In this document: positions 49,913-61,323 of the stretch, in pieces | Numbering within the stretch: position 1 is the stretch's first letter | Layout: each line of letters opens with the position of its first letter | Source of the DNA: Rhodoplanes serenus | Lineage (GTDB): Bacteria > Pseudomonadota > Alphaproteobacteria > Rhizobiales > Xanthobacteraceae | Reading direction: 5' to 3' | Assembly: GCA_009720755.1 (NCBI GenBank) | Contig: WNKV01000005.1 | Coordinates: 186,001 to 250,000, forward strand | Length of the DNA stretch: 64,000 nucleotides | The notes under the pieces: model-generated | What the model was told of the DNA's origin: nothing | The model's database searches: none | Seen by the model: only the letters and a program-made list of their open reading frames with translations | Made by a program: the position numbers and the translations under genes

Positions 49913-52172
49913 GTCGTTGCTCGTCCTGCTGCGGGTGGTCTGCGTCGGCGGGGGCTGCGGCGAACCGGAGCCGTAGCCATGCGCCGCGCGTTCCGGGGGT
50001 GTGCTCGGCGGCGTCGTGCAGCTCGATGCGGCCACCGTGCTCTTCGAGGATCTTGCCCACGATGGCGAGCCCGAGGCCGGTGCCCTTCTCGCGGGTGGTC
50101 ACATAGGGCTCGAGCAGCCGCCGGCGGTTCTCCTTTGGCAGCCCGATTCCGTTGTCGATCACGTCGATGACGATGTCGTCACCGTCTCGCGCGGTGGTCA
50201 CATGGATGCGGCCGCGCTCGATCTCGCCGGGCGGCACCGCGGCGATTGCCTCGGTGGCGTTCTTGATGATGTTGGTCAGCGCCTGGGAGATCAGCCGCCG
50301 GTCGAAGCACGCCGGCATCGGCCCGTCGGGGATGTCGGCGGTGATGTCGATATCGGCATGGCCGACCCGCATCAGGAACACCGCCTGGCGCACCGTGTCG
50401 GCGACATCCTCCTCCACCATCACGGGCTTCGGCATGCGGGCGAAGCGCGAGAACTCGTCGACCATCCGGCGGATGTCCTCGACCTGGCGCACGATGGTGT
50501 CGGTGCACTGCTCGAACACCTGCTTGTCCTCGACGATCACCTTGCCGTACTTGCGGCGCAGGCGCTCGGCCGAGAGCTGGATCGGGGTCAGCGGGTTCTT
50601 GATCTCGTGGGCGATACGGCGGGCCACGTCGGCCCAGGCCGAGGTGCGCTGCGCCGTCACCAGATCGGTGATGTCGTCGAGGGTGAAGACGTAACCGTGC
50701 TCGGGATCGGCCGACTGCTCGGTGGTGAGACGCACCGAGACGGTGCGCTCACGGCCGGCCCGGGTGATCGACGCCTGTCCCTGGGCGAAGCGCTGCCCGG
50801 TGGCGCGGGCGCCGGTGAACATCTCGGCCAGCTCCGGCACAACCTCGACCAGCGGCTTGCCGAGCACGTCGGTTTCGACGGCGCCGATCAGCTTCTCGGC
50901 CGAGCGGTTGAGGATGCTGATGCGTCCGTCGGCATCGACACCGATCACGCCCGCACTGGCGCCCGCCAGCACCGCCTCGGTGAAGCGACGCCGGCTGTCG
51001 ATGACGTCGCGGGCCCGCACGATGTCGTCGCGCTGGGTGCGCAGCTCGTAGGTCATCTTGTTGAAGGTCTCGCCGAGCTGGGCGAGATCGCCTTCGGCAC
51101 GGCGCACCGGCACCTGGACGTAGAGATTGCCGGTCGAGACGATATTGGCGGCGCCGATCAGCCGGCGGATCGGGGCGACCAGCCGGTTGGCGAAGTTGAA
51201 GCCGATCCACACCGCCGAGAGCAGCACCGTCAGGGCGATGACGGTGAACATCAGCGCGAAGGCGATCTGGATGCCGAGCCGCCGCGCCTCCAGGGCCGCG
51301 AACTCGCTGATGGTGGTCTGGGTCTCGCGGAACTGCGACACCACCACGGGATTGAGCGGCCGCGCCACGAACAGCACCACGTCGTCGTAGCCGCGCAGCT
51401 TGATGGCGCTCGCCACGTAGTTGCCGTCCGGGTTGAGGATCACCTGCGGCTCGGTCTCGCCGACGCTGGCCAGGATGGCGGCGCTCGGAACCGGGATGTC
51501 GAGCCCCGTGATCTTGATCTCGGCCCGCTCCAGCACGGTCTGATCCTTGGCCAGAAGGCTCGCCACCGGCAGTCCGCGCACCTGGGCCTGGGCGGTGAAG
51601 AACTGGCGGAAACGGTCGCGGTCCTGGTCGAACAGCGGCCGCGCCCGGCCGACGTCGAAGGCCATCGCCTGCGCCTCGCTGCGCAGCGCCTGGGCGTGCT
51701 CGGTGAGATACGCCTCGGCGACGATCAGCGAGTTGGTGATGACGCCGCGGGTGCGCTCGGTGAAGAAGCGGTCGAGGCCGCGATCGAGGGTGATCGAGGC
51801 CACCACGGCGACCAGCACGGCGGGGGCCGCGGCGATCACCGAGAACAGGCCGACGATGCGGACATGGAGCTGGGCACCGGCGGTGCCGCGGCGGCGCGCC
51901 TGGACGATCTGCCAGACCTCGCGCCCAATGACGCCGAGCAGCAGCGCCACGGCAACGCCGTTGACCAGCAGCAGGCTCACCACGACGTTGTGGGTCGGCA
52001 CGATCGGGGTGAGGCCGGCCAGCACCAGGAAGGTGGCCAGCGCCGAGACCAGCGCGGCCGCCACCCCGATCGGGCCGATGATCCGGGTTCCGGCGCCGCC
52101 CTGGCCGCCGCCTTGGCCGGGCTTCGCCGCGTCCGTCAGCTCGGCCGGCGCTGCGTCCTGGACCGTTGCCAT
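49902..52172 (-). CDS. ntrY: NtrY, membrane sensor histidine kinase
   Basis: 756 residues. NtrY phosphorylates NtrX. Several transmembrane helices lie near the N-terminus (about 30-120) and one before the HAMP domain at about 320. Then come a PAS domain, a HisKA domain ([21 protein letters not shown], with the phospho-His) and HATPase (NIIKNATEAIAAV, GIGLPKENR, GTGLGLAIV). The start MATVQDAAP was chosen by length; the open frame goes on upstream. It lies 188 bases after ntrC, longer than the other gaps of this run, so a separate promoter is possible. Confidence 0.96.
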   Translation of the reverse strand: MATVQDAAPAELTDAAKPGQGGGQGGAGTRIIGPIGVAAALVSALATFLVLAGLTPIVPTHNVVVSLLLVNGVAVALLLGVIGREVWQIVQARRRGTAGAQLHVRIVGLFSVIAAAPAVLVAVVASITLDRGLDRFFTERTRGVITNSLIVAEAYLTEHAQALRSEAQAMAFDVGRARPLFDQDRDRFRQFFTAQAQVRGLPVASLLAKDQTVLERAEIKITGLDIPVPSAAILASVGETEPQVILNPDGNYVASAIKLRGYDDVVLFVARPLNPVVVSQFRETQTTISEFAALEARRLGIQIAFALMFTVIALTVLLSAVWIGFNFANRLVAPIRRLIGAANIVSTGNLYVQVPVRRAEGDLAQLGETFNKMTYELRTQRDDIVRARDVIDSRRRFTEAVLAGASAGVIGVDADGRISILNRSAEKLIGAVETDVLGKPLVEVVPELAEMFTGARATGQRFAQGQASITRAGRERTVSVRLTTEQSADPEHGYVFTLDDITDLVTAQRTSAWADVARRIAHEIKNPLTPIQLSAERLRRKYGKVIVEDKQVFEQCTDTIVRQVEDIRRMVDEFSRFARMPKPVMVEEDVADTVRQAVFLMRVGHADIDITADIPDGPMPACFDRRLISQALTNIIKNATEAIAAVPPGEIERGRIHVTTARDGDDIVIDVIDNGIGLPKENRRRLLEPYVTTREKGTGLGLAIVGKILEEHGGRIELHDAAEHTPGTRGAWLRLRFAAAPADADHPQQDEQRHGV

Positions 52173-52360
52173 GCACCCCCCTCGGGCCGGGGACGCCTCG
52201 CTTCGCCCGCGCCACATCCGCCCCGGATGAGGCGTTTGTACAACATTGTTGCCGAATTGAGACGAATCAACGGCGGCCGCCTTTTCACGAGACCGCGAGG
52301 ACGCCAGCCCGGCACCGCTGCCGGTCGGCGGCCACCGTCGCACCCTCCCCGGCCGGTCTC

Positions 52361-53803
<1,443 letters not shown>

Positions 53804-53805
53804 CG

Positions 53806-55011
53806 TCATCCTCGTGGGGCCGGGCCGCCGCGCCGGTCGGCGCTGTCGCGCCCGGCGTCGTCGCCCTTGTACATGGGCATCAGGACACTGAAGGACGTCC
53901 GGCGCGGCTGCGACTCGCACTCGACGATGCCGCCGTGATCGCCGATGATCTTGGCGACCAGCGCGAGGCCGAGACCGCTGCCGGTCGGCTTCGTCGTCAT
54001 GAACGGCTCGAACAGATGCGGCCGCAGGTCCTCCGGCACGCCGGGGCCGTTGTCCTTCACGCAGAACTCGAGCGGCAGCGACACCCGTGTCTTGCTGCCG
54101 GGCAGCGACAGGCGGACGCCGGGCCGGAACGCCGTGGTGAGCTGGATCTCGCCGTCGGTGGCGTTGGGGCCGATCGCCTCGGCGGCGTTCTTCACGAGAT
54201 TGAGGAACACCTGCACGAGCTGATCACGATTGCCGAGAATCGCCGGTAGCGACGGGTCGTAATCCTCGACGAAGCGGATGTGGCGGGCGAAGCCGGTCTG
54301 GGCCAGCCGCTTCACATGCTCCAGCACGACATGGATGTTGACCGGCTCGCGGTCCACCGGCGGCTTGTCGGCGAACACCTCCATGCGATCGACCAGCTTC
54401 ACGATCCGGTCGGCCTCGTCGCAGATCAGTCGCGTCAGGATGCGGTCGTCGTCGCTGGCCGCCTGCTCCAGCAGTTGCGCGGCGCCGCGGATGCCGGACA
54501 GCGGGTTCTTGATCTCGTGCGCCAGCATCGCGGCGAGCGCCGTCACGGAGCGGGCGGCGCCGCGGTGGGTGAGCTGGCGGTCCATCTTGTCGGCGATGGA
54601 GCGCAGCTGGAGCATCACCACCACATGGCCGGGGCGCTCCGGCACCGGCGCGACGTGCAGGTCGACGATGCGCTCGCCCGACATGCGCGGCGTGGCGAGA
54701 TCGACCTTGTACTCGTTGACGGCCGCCCCGCGCCGCCGCACCTGCTCGATCAGCGACAGCACCGGGCTGCCGAACGGCACGAGATCGCGCAGCTTGTAGC
54801 GGCGCAGGAACGGCGCCGACATGTCGAAGAAGTGCTCGGCCGCCGTGTTGGCGTCGGCGATCTCGCCGTTCGGGCCGACGACGACGACGGAATGCGGCAA
54901 CGAGTTGAGCACCGCCGTCGCCGAGGTGTCCCCGAGGGCACCGAAGGCGCGTTCGGGGGCTCGTTCGGAGGCGCGCCCGGGGGTGCGGGCATCGGCGGGG
55001 GCGGATGTCAT
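53806..55011 (-). CDS. ntrB: NtrB (GlnL), nitrogen sensor histidine kinase
   Basis: 401 residues. A soluble kinase/phosphatase of NtrC, regulated by PII protein. An N-terminal PAS domain ([22 protein letters not shown]) is followed by HisKA ([24 protein letters not shown]) and HATPase ([22 protein letters not shown]-like, [12 protein letters not shown]). There is no membrane helix. Its start overlaps the dusB stop as ATGA, and it ends two bases before the chosen ntrC start, so dusB-ntrB-ntrC is translationally coupled. The first 25 residues are Arg/Ala/Pro-rich. Confidence 0.96.
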   Translation of the reverse strand: MTSAPADARTPGRASERAPERAFGALGDTSATAVLNSLPHSVVVVGPNGEIADANTAAEHFFDMSAPFLRRYKLRDLVPFGSPVLSLIEQVRRRGAAVNEYKVDLATPRMSGERIVDLHVAPVPERPGHVVVMLQLRSIADKMDRQLTHRGAARSVTALAAMLAHEIKNPLSGIRGAAQLLEQAASDDDRILTRLICDEADRIVKLVDRMEVFADKPPVDREPVNIHVVLEHVKRLAQTGFARHIRFVEDYDPSLPAILGNRDQLVQVFLNLVKNAAEAIGPNATDGEIQLTTAFRPGVRLSLPGSKTRVSLPLEFCVKDNGPGVPEDLRPHLFEPFMTTKPTGSGLGLALVAKIIGDHGGIVECESQPRRTSFSVLMPMYKGDDAGRDSADRRGGPAPRG

Positions 55012-56039
55012 GCGGCGGCCTTCCACTTGAACGCGGCGAATGCGTCGGCGAGGCGGTCGACCACCGTGGTCGGGTCCTCGCTGGTCAGCACCCGGCTTCG
55101 CCACGCCTTGAGGTCGGTGGCCGGCGTGCCGGTGTCGGCGGCGGCGGCATCGAGCGCCCAGCCGAGATGCTTGCGGGCCTGGCGGCTGCCGAGCCGCGTC
55201 CCGTAGAAGCCGAGCATGGCGTCGTAGAGCTCGAGCAGCCAGCCGAGCCTCGTGTCGAGATCGGGCTGCTCTTCACGCCGGCCGGAGGCGAGGAAGCGCG
55301 CCACCCGTCCGGGAAGCCAGGGGCGCCCGCAGGCGCCGCGCCCGATCATCACGCCGTCGGCCCCCGAGCGGGCGAGCGCCGTCACGGCATCGTCCTCGCC
55401 CCGAATGTCGCCGTTGACCACCACCGGGATGCGCACCGCCTCCTTGACGGCCCGCACCGCCTCCCAATCGGCGCGGCCCTCGTAGAACTGGCAGCGGGTG
55501 CGGCCGTGCACCGTGACGAGGCGGACGCCGGCCGCCTCGGCCCGCCGGGCGAGCTCCGGCGCGACGATGGAGCCGTGGTCCCAGCCGAGCCGCATCTTCA
55601 GCGTGACCGGCACCGCGACGGCGCCGACCGTCGCGGCGATCAGCGATTCGGCATGATCGAGATCGCGCATCAGGGCCGAGCCGGCCGCCCCGTTGGTGAC
55701 GTTGCGGGCCGGGCAGCCCATGTTGATGTCGATCACATCGGCGCCTGCCGCGGCCGCGATGCGGGCGCCCTCGGCCATCCAGCGGGCTTCGCGGCCGGCG
55801 ATCTGAACGACGTGCAGGCCGACGCCGTGGCCTTCCAGCCGCAGGTGAGCCTCCGCCTTGCCGGCCGCCAGCGCCGCGCAGGCGGTCATCTCCGAGACGA
55901 CGACACCCGCCCCGAGCCTTGCCACCAGCCGGCGAAACGGTGCATCCGTGATCCCGCACATCGGCGCCAGGAACACCGGATTGGGCAGGGCCACCGACCC
56001 GACCGAAAGGAACCGTGACGATCGGGCATCAGGAGTCAT
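55008..56039 (-). CDS. dusB: tRNA-dihydrouridine synthase DusB (NifR3-like)
   Basis: 343 residues. Flavin enzyme that reduces specific uridines in tRNA. The TIM barrel starts [20 protein letters not shown]. The catalytic cysteine lies in [22 protein letters not shown]. Later parts are [28 protein letters not shown] and [12 protein letters not shown]. It is the first gene of the ntr run, as in Rhodobacter and rhizobia where it was called nifR3. It is divergent from ispDF across 183 bases, which must hold the promoter of both. Confidence 0.96.
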   Translation of the reverse strand: MTPDARSSRFLSVGSVALPNPVFLAPMCGITDAPFRRLVARLGAGVVVSEMTACAALAAGKAEAHLRLEGHGVGLHVVQIAGREARWMAEGARIAAAAGADVIDINMGCPARNVTNGAAGSALMRDLDHAESLIAATVGAVAVPVTLKMRLGWDHGSIVAPELARRAEAAGVRLVTVHGRTRCQFYEGRADWEAVRAVKEAVRIPVVVNGDIRGEDDAVTALARSGADGVMIGRGACGRPWLPGRVARFLASGRREEQPDLDTRLGWLLELYDAMLGFYGTRLGSRQARKHLGWALDAAAADTGTPATDLKAWRSRVLTSEDPTTVVDRLADAFAAFKWKAAA

Positions 56040-56222
56040 GCATGCCTATCAAATGGGCGACTTACGAAGCTGCTTAGACATTAGCCAAACCGCGCATCAG
56101 ATCAAGCCTGACGCGCGTGCTACTTGCGTACGATACCGCCCTGCGTCCCGAAACTGCTTCCCGCACGATCGGGCGCAGATTAAACCAATGTCTCAAGAGA
56201 TGATCGCCAGGAGACTGAAATC

Positions 56223-57398
56223 ATGACCGGGGGAGTGGCTGCCGTCGTCGTGGCAGGAGGACGCGGCACCCGCGTCGGCGGAGACCTGCCGAAGCAGTAC
56301 CGCAGCGTCGCCGGCACGACCGTCCTGCGGCGCACGCTGACGGCGTTCACCTCCCACCCCGGGATCGCGGCGGTGCAGCCGGTCATTCATCCCGATGACG
56401 AAGGCCGCTTCGCCGAGGCGGCGGCCGGCCTGGCCGTCCTGCGGCCGGCCCATGGGGGGGCGACCCGCCAGGCCTCGGTCCTGGCCGGCTTGGAGGCGCT
56501 CGCCGACCGCGCCCCGGACATCGTGCTGGTGCACGACGCGGCGCGGCCCTTCGCGTCGCCGGCCCTGCTGGACCGGGCGATCGCGGCCGGCCGCACCGGG
56601 GCGGCGATCCCGGGCCTGGCGGTGAGCGACACCGTCAAGGTGGTGGACGGCGCCGGCCGGGTGGCCGAGACCCTCGATCGCAACCGGCTGCGCACCGTCC
56701 AGACCCCGCAGGCGTTCGTCTACCCGGCCCTCCTCGCCGCCCACCGCAGGGCGGCGGCTGCCGGCCGGCACGACTTCACCGACGACGCCGCGCTCGCCGA
56801 ATGGGCTGGGCTCAGCGTCGCCGTGTTCGAGGGCGAGCCCGGCAACGTCAAGCTCACCACGGCGGACGACTTCCGTCGCTCCGAGGCCGAGCTTCTCGCC
56901 GGGCTCGGCGACGTGCGGGTCGGCAGCGGCTACGATGTCCACGCCTTCACCGAGGGCGATCATGTGTGGCTCGGCGGCGTCAAGGTCCCGCACACCCAGG
57001 GCGTGTCCGGCCATTCGGATGCCGACGTGGTGCTGCACGCCCTCGTCGACGCCGTGCTCGGGGCGCTGGCCGAGGGCGACATCGGCGTCCACTTCCCGCC
57101 CAGCGACCCGCAGTGGAAGGGCGCCTCGTCGGACCGCTTCCTCGCCTATGCGGTCGAGCGGGTGAAGGCGCGCGGCGGCCTGATCGCTCATCTCGACGTC
57201 GCCGTGGTGTGCGAGGCGCCCCGCCTCGGCCTGCACCGCGAGGCCATGCGGGCCCGCATCGCCGAGATCGCCGGGGTATCGATCGACCGGGTGGGCCTCC
57301 AGGCCACCACCAGCGAGAAGATGGGCTTCATCGGCCGTTCCGAGGGGCTGGTGGCGTATGCCACCGCCACGGTGCGGCTGCCGTGGGCGACGCCGTGA
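56223..57398 (+). CDS. ispDF: Bifunctional IspD/IspF (MEP cytidylyltransferase and MEcPP synthase)
   Basis: 391 residues. Two steps of the MEP isoprenoid pathway in one chain. Residues 1 to about 230 are Isp[23 protein letters not shown] for CTP binding, VHDAARPF. Residues from about 235 are Isp[11 protein letters not shown] with the metal Asp/His, [41 protein letters not shown]. The fusion is usual in alphaproteobacteria. The stop overlaps the start of the second PncC gene as GTGA. Confidence 0.97.
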   Translation: MTGGVAAVVVAGGRGTRVGGDLPKQYRSVAGTTVLRRTLTAFTSHPGIAAVQPVIHPDDEGRFAEAAAGLAVLRPAHGGATRQASVLAGLEALADRAPDIVLVHDAARPFASPALLDRAIAAGRTGAAIPGLAVSDTVKVVDGAGRVAETLDRNRLRTVQTPQAFVYPALLAAHRRAAAAGRHDFTDDAALAEWAGLSVAVFEGEPGNVKLTTADDFRRSEAELLAGLGDVRVGSGYDVHAFTEGDHVWLGGVKVPHTQGVSGHSDADVVLHALVDAVLGALAEGDIGVHFPPSDPQWKGASSDRFLAYAVERVKARGGLIAHLDVAVVCEAPRLGLHREAMRARIAEIAGVSIDRVGLQATTSEKMGFIGRSEGLVAYATATVRLPWATP

Positions 57399-57904
57399 CG
57401 GGCGGCGCCGCGCTCTCCCCGGAGCAGATCGAGGCGGCCGCCCGGCGGGTCCTGGACGCCTGCCGGACGCGCGGCCTGACGGTGGCGACCGCCGAGTCCT
57501 GCACCGGCGGCCTGGTGGCCGCCGCCCTCACCGAGATCGCCGGCTCCTCCGACGTGGTCGAGGCCGGCTATGTCACCTACTCCAACGCCGCCAAGGAGCG
57601 GCTGCTCGGGGTGCCGCACGCGACCCTCGTGGCGCACGGCGCCGTGAGCCGGGCGACCGCCGAGGCGATGGCGCGGGGCGTGCTCGCGGTTGCGCCCGTC
57701 CATCTCGCCGTCGCCATCACGGGCATTGCCGGACCCGGCGGCGGCTCGGTCGAGAAGCCGGTCGGCCTCGTCCATTTCGCCGCGGCAGCCCGCGACGGCC
57801 GGCTCATCCACCGCGAACGCCGGTTCGGCGATCTCGGGCGCGCCGCGGTGCGCCGGGCGGCCGTCGCCGAGGCCCTGGCGATGCTGGAGGAGCTGGCGGC
57901 GTGA
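57395..57904 (+). CDS. PncC/CinA C-terminal family amidohydrolase
   Basis: 169 residues from a GTG that overlaps the ispDF stop (GTGA). The sequence fits nicotinamide-nucleotide amidase throughout: [51 protein letters not shown], and [12 protein letters not shown]. This is the conventional copy; a more divergent one is at 42733-43290. The molybdopterin-like N-terminal half of full CinA is absent. It converges with the RatA-like gene 16 bases on. Confidence 0.92.
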   Translation: MTGGAALSPEQIEAAARRVLDACRTRGLTVATAESCTGGLVAAALTEIAGSSDVVEAGYVTYSNAAKERLLGVPHATLVAHGAVSRATAEAMARGVLAVAPVHLAVAITGIAGPGGGSVEKPVGLVHFAAAARDGRLIHRERRFGDLGRAAVRRAAVAEALAMLEELAA

Positions 57905-57920
57905 GCGCACCCCGGTCGTG

Positions 57921-58400
57921 TCACTCGCCCGCGACCGCCGGCCGGCGGCTGGTGCCATAGATCACATCGGCGCGCGCCTCGAACGCCGAGGCGAACTTGC
58001 GGAACGCCGCGTCGAACACCGCGCCCATCAGGGTCGACAGCATCCGGCTCTTGAACTCGTAGTCGATGTAGAACTCCACCTCGCTGGACCCATCGTCGAG
58101 CGGCCTGAAGCTCCAGCGGTTGGACAGGACCTTCAACGGACCCTCGAGATAGTCGACCGAGATGGTCAGGGCCGGCCGGTCCATCGTCACCCGGGTGGTG
58201 AAGTGCTCGTGGAAGACCTTGTAGGACACGGTCATCCGGGCGATCGCCACCTCGACCCCCTCGCCCACGCTGGTGCGGCCGCGCACCTTCATGCCGGTGC
58301 ACAGCGGCACGAACTCCGGGTAGCTATCCATGTCGGCCACGAGGTCGAACATCTCGTCGGCGGCGTGGCGGACCCGCCGGCGAGCGCGAAAGCGCGGCAT
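57921..58400 (-). CDS. COQ10/RatA-like START-domain protein
   Basis: 159 residues. A single SRPBCC (START) domain: PRFRARRRVRHAADEMFDLVADMDSYPEFVPLC is the family opening, and VEFYIDYEFKSRMLSTLMGAVFDAAFRKF the closing helix. Relatives are mitochondrial COQ10, which binds ubiquinone, and E. coli RatA, annotated as a toxin that blocks ribosome joining. In alphaproteobacteria next to lipA the ubiquinone-binding role seems more likely, but the sequence does not settle it. It starts four bases after the lipA stop. Confidence 0.9.
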   Translation of the reverse strand: MPRFRARRRVRHAADEMFDLVADMDSYPEFVPLCTGMKVRGRTSVGEGVEVAIARMTVSYKVFHEHFTTRVTMDRPALTISVDYLEGPLKVLSNRWSFRPLDDGSSEVEFYIDYEFKSRMLSTLMGAVFDAAFRKFASAFEARADVIYGTSRRPAVAGE

Positions 58401-58404
58401 CGCC

Positions 58405-59358
58405 TCAACGCTTTCCGGCGCGGGCCGCCTGGAGACGACGGAAGTCGTCTCCCGCGTGGTGCGACGAGCGGGTCAGGGGCGACGCTGCGACCATCAGAAA
58501 TCCCTTCGCGTAGGCAATGGTTTCGAGTGACTTGAACTCGTCGGGCGGAACAAAGCGGGCGACCGGATGATGCTTGCGGGTCGGCTGGAGATACTGGCCG
58601 ATGGTGAGGAAGTCGACGTCGGCGGAGCGCAGGTCGTCCATCACCTGGAGGATCTCGTTCCGGGTCTCGCCGAGCCCGACCATGATGCCGGACTTGGTGA
58701 AGCGCTCCGGATCGATCTCTTTGACCTGCTGCAACAGCCGGATCGAGTGGAAGTAGCGGGCACCCGGCCGCACCGTCAGATAGAGCGACGGCACCGTCTC
58801 CAGATTGTGGTTGAACACGTCGGGCCGCGCCGCCACCACGGTCTCGATCGCACCCGGCTTGCGCAGGAAATCGGGGGTCAGCACCTCGATGGTGGTGCCC
58901 GGCGCCCGGGCCCGGATGGCCGCGATGGTGGCGGCGAAATGCGCCGCGCCGCCGTCGGCGAGATCGTCGCGGTCCACCGAGGTGACCACCACGTGGGAGA
59001 GCCCCAGCGTCGCCACCGCCTCGGCGGCGCGCGCCGGCTCGTCGGGATCGAGCGGCCCCGGCAGGCCGGTCTTGACGTTGCAGAAGGCGCAGGCCCGGGT
59101 GCAGGTCTCGCCCATGATCATCAGGGTGGCGTGCTTCTTCTCCCAGCACTCGCCGATGTTGGGGCAGCCCGCCTCCTCGCACACCGTATGCAGGCCGTGC
59201 GCCCGCACGATGCCGTGGGTCTCGCCGTAGCCCTTCGACACCGGCGCCTTGACGCGAATCCAGTCCGGCTTGCGCTGCACGACGCTGTCCGGACGGTGGG
59301 CCTTCTCGGGATGACGGGGACGCGGCGGACCGTTGACGGTGTCGAGGACGACGACCAT
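58405..59358 (-). CDS. lipA: Lipoyl synthase LipA
   Basis: 317 residues. Radical-SAM enzyme that adds two sulfurs to octanoyl groups on lipoyl domains, including those of PdhB and PdhC here. The auxiliary cluster cysteines are Cys60, Cys65 and Cys71. The SAM-cluster cysteines are Cys86, Cys90 and Cys93 (CTRACAFC). The C-terminal serine ligand lies in [11 protein letters not shown], where E. coli has RSSYHA. In relatives lipA follows lpd; here 17 kb and an apparent inversion lie between. It is followed by the RatA-like gene. Confidence 0.97.
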   Translation of the reverse strand: MVVVLDTVNGPPRPRHPEKAHRPDSVVQRKPDWIRVKAPVSKGYGETHGIVRAHGLHTVCEEAGCPNIGECWEKKHATLMIMGETCTRACAFCNVKTGLPGPLDPDEPARAAEAVATLGLSHVVVTSVDRDDLADGGAAHFAATIAAIRARAPGTTIEVLTPDFLRKPGAIETVVAARPDVFNHNLETVPSLYLTVRPGARYFHSIRLLQQVKEIDPERFTKSGIMVGLGETRNEILQVMDDLRSADVDFLTIGQYLQPTRKHHPVARFVPPDEFKSLETIAYAKGFLMVAASPLTRSSHHAGDDFRRLQAARAGKR

Positions 59359-59444
59359 GGCGACCTTCTGGTTCGAGGGCGGGTTTTACTTACGCATGCG
59401 GGCCTGCCGCTGCAAGGCGCGGGAACCGGGACATGGCGGGCTCC

Positions 59445-59496
59445 CTCCCGCTCGCCCCTCACCCCGACCCTCTCCCCGCAGGCGGGGAGAGGGAGT
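59445..59496. repeat. REP-like hairpin, copy 1 of a 52-bp direct repeat
   Basis: A 52-base stretch is repeated exactly at 59743-59794. It contains a perfect 12-bp stem (CCCTCTCCCCGC 59468-59479 with GCGGGGAGAGGG 59482-59493) and an AG loop, typical of rhizobial REP-like elements. Confidence 0.85.
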
Positions 59497-59637
59497 CTTG
59501 GCGCCGTGCCGTGATCGGTATGGACCGTCCGCAGCCCCTCACCTCGCTGCTCTCCCCATAGCCCCTCTCCCCGCAGGTGGCCGTCGCGGATGGTCTCGTC
59601 CCGCCAGCGATCCGGTCGCAGCCACGAGATCCTGGTG

Positions 59638-59663
59638 ACCTCTCCCCGCCGGCGGGGAGAGGT
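59638..59663. repeat. REP-like perfect palindrome
   Basis: ACCTCTCCCCGCC (59638-59650) is followed at once by its reverse complement GGCGGGGAGAGGT (59651-59663): a 26-base perfect palindrome, related to the neighbouring hairpins. Confidence 0.85.
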
Positions 59664-59742
59664 CGGATCGGCGGCCGCCGGCCGGCGATCCGGGTGAGGG
59701 GGCCTCGTCGAGAGCCGAGCGCTGCGGCATTCTCTCGGCCCT

Positions 59743-59794
59743 CTCCCGCTCGCCCCTCACCCCGACCCTCTCCCCGCAGGCGGGGAGAGGGAGT
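59743..59794. repeat. REP-like hairpin, copy 2 of the 52-bp direct repeat
   Basis: Identical to 59445-59496, same orientation. The stem is 59766-59777 with 59780-59791. The two copies and the palindrome between them form a small cluster of the same element. Confidence 0.85.
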
Positions 59795-60420
59795 GCGCTC
59801 TCGTCTTCTCCGAGCTTCCAGCTTCTCGGCGGTCCCGGCTTCTCGTCCTTCCAAGGATGACATTGCGGACAAGCCGCGCTGTCCCGCGGCGCCGGAGCGC
59901 CCGGGCTGTGCCCATGACCCGTGCCGCGGCCGCCATGGCGGCCGAGGGAGGCGGAGCGCCGGCAGGCGCTGGTTCGTTCGGCATCCGTCGGGATGCCGCG
60001 CGTGCGGATCGCCGCACGCACGCCTCCCGGCGCTCCGCCGCGGCGTTGTCGGGTGGGCGGGCCGGGTCTCCGGCCGTCGCGGCGCCGCGGTGGTCCGCGT
60101 CGCCCGTCGGTCCGTCCACGGGTCCGTTGTGCCCGTGCCGGCTGCTCCCGCGGACCCGCCGGGAGCCCGGCCGACGGGGCCGGGCGCGCGGACGCCGCGT
60201 CCGCCGGTCGGGGCGCTACCCCAGCACCGACGGCCGGCTTGACCGGCGGGTTCCGATCCCGCCGTGGCGCGGCTCCGGCGGCGCCCGAGGAAGACGCCAT
60301 CGCCGAACCTCACCGGCTCGCTCCGCCGCCCGACGTCACCGGCCGACGTCCCTCGACGAGCGAGACGAGCCAAGTATAGGACTACTTTCCGAAGCGGGGA
60401 TAAGTCCGTAAGACGCCCGC

Positions 60421-61185
60421 TCACGCGAGCGCCGTCACCACTGTCGGGAAGGCCGCCAGCGAGGCGTTGGCCAGCGCATGCGCCACCATGGGAACGACGG
60501 TCGACCCGCTCACCAGCCGGAAGGCGCCGAGCACGCCGCCCATGACCAGATAGTGGGCGACCGTCAGGAGGTCGACGTCGCCGCCGCGCAGCCAGTAGCC
60601 CCAGTGGAACGCCGCGAATACCGCGGAGGTCAGCAGCAGCGCTGCGGCGGGGCCATGCCGGTGCGCGATGCCGCGCCACAGGAAGCCGCGGAACACGCTT
60701 TCCTCGACGATCGGCGCCAGCAGCACGGTCGACCACCAGGCGAGCACCACGGCGAGCGGCCCGGCGCCCGGCGCCGTCCGGCCGCGGTGATCGGCATGAA
60801 CCGCGACGGTGTCGGCCAGCAGCGTGATGCCGACCAGGGCGCCATACAGCGTCAGCACAAATCCGGCCGCAAGGAGGAGATGGCGCGGCGGTGGGGCTCG
60901 CCAGGCCAGATAGTCGCGCAGCCGCACGTCGGTCAGCCGCGCCGCCAGGACGATCACCAGGAGGGTGCTGCCCCACATCGCGACCGCGTCGAGGGCGCGC
61001 GGCCATCCGGCGGCGGCGCGGGCCGGCAGGCCGGTCGCCGCGACGGCGTCGCGCAGCGGCGCCTCGGCCGCGAACGCAAGCACCACGAAGGCGAGCGAGA
61101 CGGTGACGCCCCACGGCCCGCGGAGAACGGTGACCGGCGGGGACGGTGCGGTCGCCGCCACGGGGCGGCGGCGGACGACAGGCAT
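60421..61185 (-). CDS. CPBP family intramembrane glutamic endopeptidase
   Basis: 254 residues from an ATG with GGAG seven bases upstream; a longer frame to 61296 is open but basic and without a site. About seven to eight transmembrane segments are seen. The CPBP (Abi/Rce1) motifs are present: EESVFRGFLWR (glutamate pair and Arg), FAAFHWGYW (FxxxH), and HALANAS (HxxxN). Family members cleave proteins inside the membrane, process peptides or protect against bacteriocins. It lies beside an Imm11-like gene on the same strand, but a link is only suggestive. Confidence 0.88.
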   Translation of the reverse strand: MPVVRRRPVAATAPSPPVTVLRGPWGVTVSLAFVVLAFAAEAPLRDAVAATGLPARAAAGWPRALDAVAMWGSTLLVIVLAARLTDVRLRDYLAWRAPPPRHLLLAAGFVLTLYGALVGITLLADTVAVHADHRGRTAPGAGPLAVVLAWWSTVLLAPIVEESVFRGFLWRGIAHRHGPAAALLLTSAVFAAFHWGYWLRGGDVDLLTVAHYLVMGGVLGAFRLVSGSTVVPMVAHALANASLAAFPTVVTALA

Positions 61186-61323
61186 GGGGGTGCTCCGGTC
61201 GGGGGCCGATGCCACGACAACCCCGGACCGGCACCACGGTTCGGCGACTTCACCGCGACGTGCCGGGACCCGGCCCGTCGCCCTCGCCTCGCCCAAGGCG
61301 ACACCCGTCGGGCATGCGGTTGC

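Larger units (their letters stand above)
59359..60420. other. 1.06-kb non-coding region rich in repeats
   Basis: No credible gene is present between lipA and the CPBP protease gene. Open frames on both strands are long because of high GC, but their products are low-complexity Arg/Pro/Ala runs and they pass straight through the hairpin repeats listed separately. The lipA promoter is expected near 59360-59400. The region is one edge of the presumed inverted segment. Confidence 0.65.

Noticed and set aside
57921-58400. RatA-like protein as half of a toxin-antitoxin pair
   Set aside because: No antitoxin gene is adjacent; the lipA context and COQ10 likeness favour a ubiquinone-related role.
59577-60242. 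Plus-strand open frame in the same gap
   Set aside because: Also translates the repeats; no start signal and no conserved segment.
59539-60300. Minus-strand open frame in the lipA-CPBP gap
   Set aside because: It runs through the REP-like hairpins (giving PACGERVGVRGE-type peptides), and the rest is Arg/Pro/Ala low complexity. This is a common false call in rhizobial genomes.
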